A stretch of 64,000 nucleotides of DNA from JBBRNH01 sp038230415 (lineage in GTDB: Bacteria > Bacteroidota > Bacteroidia > Cytophagales > Spirosomataceae), in assembly GCA_038230415.1 (NCBI GenBank), contig JBBRNH010000015.1, positions 1 through 64,000 on the forward strand. The letters run 5' to 3'. This document shows positions 58,278-64,000 of the stretch, in pieces; positions within the stretch are counted from its first letter, which is position 1, and every line of letters starts with the position of its first letter. A program made the position numbers and the translations under genes. The notes below the pieces were generated by a model. It was given only the letters and a program-made list of their open reading frames with translations, did not search any database and was not told the origin of the DNA.

Positions 58278-60830
58278 ATCTCCCGATTTTGCCCGTGATT
58301 TCAGGTCGTCGGCTCCGGTGCTGCGGTCGCGGGTGCCTTTCACGTTCTGATTGCCAAAGCGGTACGTGAACGTCAGCCGGGCCTGGCGGCTGGGCCAATA
58401 CGAGCGCACCGAGAAATCAATATCCTGCAACTTGGTCTGGCCCCGGAACTGCTGCGTCCAGAATAAATCGCTGACGTTCAGGCTGATGCGTCCCTTTTTC
58501 TCCATCACCGATTTTTGCAGACCCACGTTGAGCGACCCCATTGGCTGGGCAATCCAGAAATCGTAGCCGCCCCGCCCGTTATACCAGCCCGATACTTCGA
58601 GCGAGAGCGTTTTGCTGAGGGTAAAATTCTGGCTCGAATACACATTCCACGAACTCCACGTCAACTCGACCAACTCGTTGTTATAGACCGTTTTGTTGCG
58701 CGTTCTGAACGCGGTGAGATTGTTCTGCATCGTCCACCACTTCGTTACTGACACCGGAAAGCTGATGGTCAGGTTCAGGTTGTCGCGGCTGTCAATGTTT
58801 TCGCTCGTCACATACGTTTTATTCTCGGAAGCAATTTGACGTGGTATCTCGCTGATAATGGCATCGGTGGTTTTGGCGTAACCAAGCGTGGTGTTGACTT
58901 TGCCCTTAAACACGTGTGTCAGTTGAAACGAATTGGTGAACTGAGGCCGTAGGTTTGGGTTGCCCTGCTGGTAGGTGTAGGGGTCAAGGAAAAACACGAA
59001 CGGGTTCAGGGTCTGGTAGTTGGGGCGGTCTATCCGGCGGCTGTACGAAAACGTCAGCGTGTTGCTCGAATCAATCGGCTGGGTCACAAACAGCGTCGGG
59101 AAGAGGTTGGTGTAGTTGCGCCGGTTCACCTTGTTGAGGGTGATCGAGTTGCCTTCTGACAGCGTGTGTTCGAGCCGAAGGCCGGTCTGAATCTGCGTTT
59201 TTTTACCGAGCCTGGTGCTGTAATTCACGTAGGCCGCGCTGATGTTTTCGGTGTATTTGAAGCGGTTGGAACGGGTCAAATCAACGGCCCACTGATCTGA
59301 TTTAGTCTCGAAGGTCAGGTCGTTATCCGAGACAACATAGCTGGTTTTCAGGCCGGTCTCAACTTTGCCCTTCTTCAATGGATGCACATAATCGGTCTTG
59401 AACACGGCGATCTGAATCGTTGAGGGCATCTGGTTTCGGATGGAATCGGGTGAGCCGGTAGCTTGATAATCAGGCGCGTAATACTGGGTGCCGAGCAGGT
59501 TATTTGACCTGCCCTGATACTGCACATAGTCGGCATCGGCGGTCCACTCGCGGCCCTTGCCATCGAAATCGTGTTTGATATTGGCGTTCAGGTTGACGTT
59601 TTTCCACTGATTTTTTACGCTCGTTCCCGTCACGAACCGGCGCGTTACGGCCCGGCTGGCATCCAGAATGTCGGTTTTGGTGATGGCGTTGGGTTGCCGC
59701 CAGTCTTCGATAAAACCCGTTGCCAGGATGCCCAGCGTGGTTTTTTTGGTGATCGTATAATCTAAACCCGCTTTGAAATTGTGGTTGATGCCGTCGTTCA
59801 GCCGGGTGCTTTTCTGGTCGAAATACGTGACGGTGCCGTTGTAAGGAATACTGCGGAAGATGTCGTTGCCGCCCGCGCCCGTAAACCGCGCCCCGCTATA
59901 ATTGCCGAAGACGTTGATGTTGCCTTGCCGATGGTTTAGCGCCAGCGACGCATTGCCGCGCCCGCGCCCGCCGGGTTGCAGTTGGTAGCCGGTGCCGAGG
60001 GTCAGGTTGCCGTTGGTGCCGAAGTTCTTGTTTTTCTTGAACCGGATGTTGATGATGCCCGCGTTGCCAGCCGCGTCGTATTTCGAGGATGGGTTGGTGA
60101 TAATCTCGATTTTCTCCACGTTGTCGCTGGGCGTGTTGCGGAGCATCGTTACCACTTCCTGCATGGACATATACGACCGTTTGCCGTCAATCTCGACAAT
60201 CACGCCCTGCTTGCCGTTCACTTTTATCTGCTCGTTTTGCTGGTCAACGGTTACGCCGGGGGCTTTTTCCAGCACTTCCAGCACCGTACTCCCCGCCGAG
60301 ACGATGCTGTTTTCGACGTTCACCACCAGCCGGTCAACCTGCTGTTCGATGAACGGTTTTTTGGCCGTCACGGTCACTTCGTTCAGTTTTTTAGCCTCTT
60401 CGATCAGCGCAATCGCTGGGATAATCAGGGTTGGCTGATCGGCACTGACGGCGAACGGTGCGCTATACGTTTTGCCATAACCCACCTGCTGGGCGGCCAT
60501 CAGATGCTGACCCGTTGCCCGGCTTTCTATGTCATAATGCCCGTTGGCATCGCTGATAGCCCCGCGTACCAATGTCGAATCGGTCGCTTTCAGGAGCATG
60601 ACGGTCGCAAATTCAAGGGGCTTGCCGGTTGCGTCAGTCACGCTGCCACTGATTTTAATGGGTGACGCGGGTTGCTGGGCGATTGCCAGACCCGTTGTGA
60701 GCAGGGCGAGCAAGAAAGTCATAACGTGAGCGTACCCTGACCCAATCGAAGCGTCGAGTCGCCCTTTGACCCATCGGACTGCCCGGTGGGAAAGGGGATT
60801 TTTTGTCAGAAAAGTCGTAGCGTGTTTCAT
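58275..60830 (-). CDS. Outer-membrane beta-barrel protein, TonB-receptor-like
   Basis: About 851 aa. After a long N-terminus and a hydrophobic signal (MTFLLALLTTGLAIAQ, about residue 37 in this frame), a carboxypeptidase-regulatory-like domain (ISGSVTDATGKPLEFATVMLL), a plug-like domain (VDRLVVNVENSIVSAGSTVLEVLEKAPGVTVDQ, split for reading; KIEIITNPSSKYDAAGNAGIINI) and a long beta-barrel follow, the layout of the outer-membrane beta-barrel family PF14905. It could bind a peptide or metal complex; no ligand is visible. The start is uncertain: ATG codons exist at 60854, 60830 and 60722, and the last one opens the signal peptide directly. The C-terminal 10 residues after the barrel are polar. 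Confidence 0.85.
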   Translation of the reverse strand: MKHATTFLTKNPLSHRAVRWVKGRLDASIGSGYAHVMTFLLALLTTGLAIAQQPASPIKISGSVTDATGKPLEFATVMLLKATDSTLVRGAISDANGHYDIESRATGQHLMAAQQVGYGKTYSAPFAVSADQPTLIIPAIALIEEAKKLNEVTVTAKKPFIEQQVDRLVVNVENSIVSAGSTVLEVLEKAPGVTVDQQNEQIKVNGKQGVIVEIDGKRSYMSMQEVVTMLRNTPSDNVEKIEIITNPSSKYDAAGNAGIINIRFKKNKNFGTNGNLTLGTGYQLQPGGRGRGNASLALNHRQGNINVFGNYSGARFTGAGGNDIFRSIPYNGTVTYFDQKSTRLNDGINHNFKAGLDYTITKKTTLGILATGFIEDWRQPNAITKTDILDASRAVTRRFVTGTSVKNQWKNVNLNANIKHDFDGKGREWTADADYVQYQGRSNNLLGTQYYAPDYQATGSPDSIRNQMPSTIQIAVFKTDYVHPLKKGKVETGLKTSYVVSDNDLTFETKSDQWAVDLTRSNRFKYTENISAAYVNYSTRLGKKTQIQTGLRLEHTLSEGNSITLNKVNRRNYTNLFPTLFVTQPIDSSNTLTFSYSRRIDRPNYQTLNPFVFFLDPYTYQQGNPNLRPQFTNSFQLTHVFKGKVNTTLGYAKTTDAIISEIPRQIASENKTYVTSENIDSRDNLNLTISFPVSVTKWWTMQNNLTAFRTRNKTVYNNELVELTWSSWNVYSSQNFTLSKTLSLEVSGWYNGRGGYDFWIAQPMGSLNVGLQKSVMEKKGRISLNVSDLFWTQQFRGQTKLQDIDFSVRSYWPSRQARLTFTYRFGNQNVKGTRDRSTGADDLKSRAKSGD

Positions 60831-60908
60831 AGTTGTAAGAAGGTTGTTGTTCACTGGTACTTGTTCGTCGTGATTGTTGTTGTGTACTGTTCAAGCAAGA
60901 GTACAGGG

Positions 60909-60916
60909 CAAATGTA
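60909..60916 (-). promoter_or_regulatory. Promoter element of the outer-membrane gene
   Basis: On the minus strand TACATTTG matches TAnnTTTG, with TTG about 17-18 bp upstream (CTTGC). Transcription would start near 60902. The 312-bp gap 60831-61142 otherwise holds only the mqo terminator. Confidence 0.55.
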
Positions 60917-61064
60917 GGTAGTCGGCATTGCAAGCTACTGTTTCTTACACAGGCGGTCGGTTTGTGTAGATGATTGGTATTTGTTGGGAGAAGTCGGGAC
61001 GGTTTATGCGGTATTCAGACTAAAGATGCCGGTGAGTTGGGGGAGGTTGCACGGCGGGCATAAA

Positions 61065-61094
61065 AAAATCCTAACCTGTGCTGGTTAAGATTTT
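61065..61094 (-). terminator. Terminator after mqo
   Basis: AAAATC(C)TAACC pairs with GGTTA(A)GATTTT around TGTGCT, with A/T-rich flanks. It lies 50-80 bp past the mqo stop on the minus strand. Confidence 0.75.
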
Positions 61095-61142
61095 ATGTTT
61101 GGCACCGCCCCTCGGCTGTGCCGTTCCGGGTGGGTGAACCAA

Positions 61143-62729
61143 TTACTGCGAGCCGCCCACAGCCTGATGGCGGTGGGGAACAGGTTTGGCACCGCCACCA
61201 GGATGTGCCGTTAATTCGGGCATATCTAACCCCAGCGCGCGGTGGCTTTCGGTGCGGACACGCTGCAACAAATCGGCATCATTTGCCAGCGAACCGCCAT
61301 AGGACGGAATCAGCCGCCGGAGGGTTTTCTGCCAGTTTTCAGTCGCCAATTGTTCCGGGAAACACCGCGCCAGTAAATCGAGCATGATCGAAACGGCGGT
61401 TGACGCGCCCGGCGACGCGCCCAGCAAAGCCGCAATGCTGCCATCTGCCGCGCAGACAACCTCGGTGCCAAATTCCAGAATACCCCCTTCTTCGTCGTCT
61501 CGCTTGATAACCTGCACCCGTTGGCCCGCCATTTCGAGTTCCCAATCATCCATCTGCGCATTCGGGAAATACTCGCGGAGAGCATCCAGCCGGTCGTCAG
61601 GCGATTGAAACACCTGCTCGATCAGATACTTCGTGAGCGGAATGTTGTGCAGCCCGGCCATCAGCATCGGCGCAATATTGTTAAGCTGGATAGACTTGGG
61701 CAGGTCGAGATAGGAGCCGCTTTTGAGGAATTTGGTCGAGAAACCGGCGTATGGGCCGAAGAGCAATTCCTGCTTACCGTCAATCATGCGCGTGTCTAAG
61801 TGCGGCACCGACATCGGCGGTGCGCCCACCGAGGCTTTGCCATAGACTTTGGCGTGGTGCCGGTCAATAACAGTCCGGTTGACGCATTTGAGCCATTGCC
61901 CGCTTACCGGGAAACCGCCAAACCCCCGCGCTTCGGGAATGGCCGATTGTTCGAGCAGCCGCAACGAACCGCCACCCGCGCCGATAAACAGGAATTTGGC
62001 CCGGATGTCCTGATGGTGGTGTGAGCCGTGTTCTTCGACCCGTATTTTCCAGCCACCCACGCTCTTTGACGGCCAGAGGTCGCGCACATCGTAGCCGAAG
62101 TGCATGGTTACGCCCGGCATTTCGGCTAATTTCTCAAACATACAGCGCGTCAGTGCGCCAAAGTTTACGTCGGTGCCGAGGTCCATGCGCGTGGCGGCAA
62201 CGGGCTGTTCGGGGTCGCGGCCTTCCATCACCAGCGGCATCCAGTCGGTGAGCGTGGCCGGGTCTTCGGCGTATTGCATCCCGCGAAAGAGGTGGCTCTG
62301 GGTCAGGGCTTCGTAGCGGTTGCGGAGGTAGGTCACGTTTTCTTCGCCCCAAACGAAACTCGAATGGGGGATGGGCCGGATAAAATCGGGCGCGTCGTGC
62401 AGAAACCCTTCGAGCAGCAGGTGCGCCCAGAACTGTTTCGAGACCTCGAATGATTCGGCGATTTTGATGGCCTTGCCGGTGTCTATCGTGCCGTCTTCGC
62501 GTTGGGGCGTATAGTTCAGTTCGCAAAATGCCGAGTGGCCCGTGCCGGCGTTGTTCCAGGCATCGGAGCTTTCGGCGGCTGCCCGGTCGAGCCGTTCAAA
62601 AATGGTGATTGTCAATGACGGATCGAGTTCTTTGAGCAGTACGCCGAGGGTCGCGCTCATGATACCCGCGCCAATCAGCACCACATCGGCAGTGGCAAAA
62701 TCAGTGGTCGAGTCAGTACGTGTTGACAT
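61143..62729 (-). CDS. mqo: Malate:quinone oxidoreductase
   Basis: A 528-aa FAD enzyme of the membrane surface that oxidises malate to oxaloacetate and passes electrons to quinone (TCA cycle). VVLIGAGIMSATLGVLL is the FAD-binding start; WNNAGTGHSAFCELNYTP, GAGGGSLRLL, GFPVSGQWLKC and VGAPPMSVPHLDTR are strong Mqo blocks. Length fits the family (about 500) with a slightly longer end: the tail TAHPGGGAKPVPHRHQ. The DNA around the stop contains a second copy of GTTTGGCACCGCC, a hint of local duplication. Confidence 0.95.
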   Translation of the reverse strand: MSTRTDSTTDFATADVVLIGAGIMSATLGVLLKELDPSLTITIFERLDRAAAESSDAWNNAGTGHSAFCELNYTPQREDGTIDTGKAIKIAESFEVSKQFWAHLLLEGFLHDAPDFIRPIPHSSFVWGEENVTYLRNRYEALTQSHLFRGMQYAEDPATLTDWMPLVMEGRDPEQPVAATRMDLGTDVNFGALTRCMFEKLAEMPGVTMHFGYDVRDLWPSKSVGGWKIRVEEHGSHHHQDIRAKFLFIGAGGGSLRLLEQSAIPEARGFGGFPVSGQWLKCVNRTVIDRHHAKVYGKASVGAPPMSVPHLDTRMIDGKQELLFGPYAGFSTKFLKSGSYLDLPKSIQLNNIAPMLMAGLHNIPLTKYLIEQVFQSPDDRLDALREYFPNAQMDDWELEMAGQRVQVIKRDDEEGGILEFGTEVVCAADGSIAALLGASPGASTAVSIMLDLLARCFPEQLATENWQKTLRRLIPSYGGSLANDADLLQRVRTESHRALGLDMPELTAHPGGGAKPVPHRHQAVGGSQ

Positions 62730-62948
62730 GGAGAAAAACAGATTGTATCTGCACAGTCATACAACCGGGAGGGCGTTCTTGTTCAGTCAGCGCGGGGTTT
62801 GGCCCGAAAACCTAAGCCGGTGCTACCTGTATCCGTTATCTTGTGTTCCAATAGTATCATCTCCGGTCCAATAAGAACTTAAAGCAAAAAGTTAACAGAA
62901 CCAGGCAGCACATTGATTGTGTTGATAAGTACCCAATCATGCAAGATA

Positions 62949-63119
62949 ATGAGCAACAACCCCAGCGATATGTACCTCAACGAGTACCACCGGCAGCAGA
63001 GCGAGCGAATGGTCAAGTACGTCTCCGAGCAGCCCTTGATGTCATTGGCAGCGTGCATCGAACAAGCAAAGCGGCTCAGGGAGCATCCCCACGAACCTCA
63101 GCCGAAGAAACCGCGCTGA
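62949..63119 (+). CDS. Small helical protein, partner of a polyvalent-kinase gene
   Basis: A 56-aa frame starting MSNNPSDMYLNEYHRQQSER and ending in a Pro/Lys-rich tail (REHPHEPQPKKPR). It looks like an amphipathic helix with conserved-style Tyr/Gln. Its TGA overlaps CTG of the kinase-like frame that follows, so they form a unit. An in-frame start 12 codons upstream is possible. I do not recognise the family; such short proteins often precede polyvalent-kinase genes as I recall. Confidence 0.55.
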   Translation: MSNNPSDMYLNEYHRQQSERMVKYVSEQPLMSLAACIEQAKRLREHPHEPQPKKPR

Positions 63120-63631
63120 CCAAAGCCCTGCGAACAGGGGAGGAAATACTGCTTCGTCGGTGGGCCAATGCCAACGAATGTTTCTTACCCGACGAGCCGT
63201 TCAGTGATGCCTGGCAAGTTCAAGGGGGCGAAGGCGGAGCCGAACACCAGGTTTATGTGTAGGTTGGGATTTATTACAAGCGCAATAACCTGAACTATTA
63301 CCGCACCTGGCTGGCCTACTTCAACAACTTGATGCTCCACAACTGGTTATTTCCCGAAACGGCCTACACGTTTCTTGGCCTGATGGACGTAGATGGTTGG
63401 CTTCATGGAGTGGTAAGTCAGAAGGCAGTGCAGGGCATTCGGGGAGCCGTACCAGAGGAGGTAATGGCATATCTGGCTCCATTTGGCTTTACGGCCTTGC
63501 CCAACAACAATTACATTCATGCTGAAACCGGAATTATTGTCGGTGATCTCCATACCCGCAATGTGCTGTTGGCTCCCACTGGTCAGTTGCTCGTTTTTGA
63601 CCCCGTTATCTCAATGACCAGCCCTCTATAA
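63116..63631 (+). pseudogene. Polyvalent protein kinase-like gene with an in-frame TAG
   Basis: One reading frame runs from about 63116 to 63631 but is cut by TAG at 63260-63262. Before it: EEILLRRWANANECFLP ... GGAEHQVYV. After it: GIYYKRNNLNYYRTWLAYF, LMLHNWLFPETAYTFLGLMD, VVSQKAVQGIRGAVPEEVMAYL, YIHAETGIIVGDLHTRNVLL and LLVFDPVISM. The two parts join without gap or frameshift and together match the putative polyvalent protein kinase domain (lysine in KRNNL, catalytic-loop-like DLHTRN, FDP metal site). A single nonsense change seems to have inactivated it, unless UAG is read through. The start codon is unclear. Confidence 0.7.
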
Positions 63632-63752
63632 GTGGCTACTCTTTCGGGATAATAAACAACAGGATCACCTCCAGCACGATAAGAATCAAAAAGTTGTGCC
63701 ACAAACCTAATGCCCCCCTGACCTGTTATCTCATCAACACAAGCATTGACGT

Positions 63753-64000
63753 ATGGAAACGCCCGAAGTACCCCAACAAAACCCACCCGCCGACGACACT
63801 AAACTCGACCGTATTGTGGAGGCCCGGATGAAACTCAAACGCCGGTTTGAGACCAAAATGGCCCAAACGCCCTCGATGGCCGATGGCACTGCCGGTGTAG
63901 AAAAGCCACGCGGCAAAGGCCCGGCCAACCGACACGGGATGCCGCAGGTGCCGGTTGGGCAGACCGTGACCCAAAAATGGCCGGTGCTGGATTTGGGCTA
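63753..64000 (+). CDS. Sulfite-oxidase-like molybdopterin oxidoreductase (start only)
   Basis: The first 82 codons of a gene cut by the right edge. After a charged, Pro/Gln/Lys-rich start (METPEVPQQNPPADDTK ... KMKLKRRFETK-like helix) it reads NRHGMPQVPVGQTVTQKWPVLDLG, which matches the opening of cytoplasmic molybdopterin-dependent sulfite-oxidase-like (YuiH-type) proteins. No signal peptide is visible. The gap before it (63632-63752) has no feature I can support. moaD-moaE earlier in the window make part of the cofactor it would need. Confidence 0.65.
   Translation, partial: METPEVPQQNPPADDTKLDRIVEARMKLKRRFETKMAQTPSMADGTAGVEKPRGKGPANRHGMPQVPVGQTVTQKWPVLDLG

Noticed and set aside
62939..63119. 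The kinase-like frame extended upstream to 62939.
   Set aside because: That part overlaps the 56-aa small gene in another frame and reads Arg/Pro/Gln-rich without kinase features, so the kinase part was started near 63116.

Overview
The window looks like chromosome of a Bacteroidota bacterium of the order Cytophagales, most likely a Spirosomaceae member (Spirosoma-like). This rests on gene content, not a database search: SusC/SusD with an ECF sigma/FecR pair, Oar-like TonB receptors, a gliding-motility gldF gene, DUF4199, DUF4159 and DUF4397 proteins, and promoters of the Bacteroidota type (TAnnTTTG, sometimes with an upstream TTTG).

Layout. 1-7.3 kb: minus-strand envelope and metabolism genes (response regulator start, secreted OB-repeat protein, fatty-acid desaturase, DUF4159, a DUF4397 lipoprotein with its Oar-like TonB receptor). 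7.5-12.4 kb: selD, an alpha/beta hydrolase, xseB, a DUF937/OmpA protein and an SDR enzyme. 12.5-18.4 kb: a small DUF6934-like two-gene unit, then an unusual operon in which two glycosyltransferases sit between argG and argC with start/stop overlaps. 18.5-26.7 kb: a secreted helical protein, moaD-moaE, an EEP-family enzyme, and the translation/transcription operon rimP-nusA-infB. 27-35.9 kb: a complete cell-surface-signalling SusCD locus (ECF sigma, FecR, SusC with STN domain, SusD, Tat-exported six-hairpin protein). 36-47.7 kb: serine hydrolase, DUF218, gcvH, dihydroorotase, DUF4199 pair, gldF, VanZ, TPR protein, tagaturonate reductase and its MFS transporter.

47.8-56.5 kb is an integrated mobile element of about 8.7 kb in the 3' end of a tRNA-Leu(CAG) gene. 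A 22-bp direct repeat (one mismatch) marks both ends. It carries a tyrosine integrase, an excisionase-like HTH protein, a G2P/Rep_trans-like replication initiator, a repeat-rich origin-like region, further HTH proteins and a fused DNA methyltransferase-nuclease. Integration has separated the tRNA from its old terminator, which remains on the far side, and the element supplies a new one.

56.7-64 kb: an MBL/beta-CASP protein, an outer-membrane beta-barrel protein, malate:quinone oxidoreductase, a small protein followed by a broken polyvalent-kinase gene, and the start of a sulfite-oxidase-like gene.

The most striking feature outside known genes is a set of long hairpins. Their arms differ in sequence, but most are built from degenerate short repeats (7-mers in at least four cases) and each abuts or includes a stop codon (after selD, between moaE and the EEP gene, after rimP, nusA and pyrC, and at the end of the outer-membrane gene at 58275). 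A related palindrome sits in frame inside dihydroorotase, and a bare heptamer array lies in the signal peptide of the DUF4159 gene.
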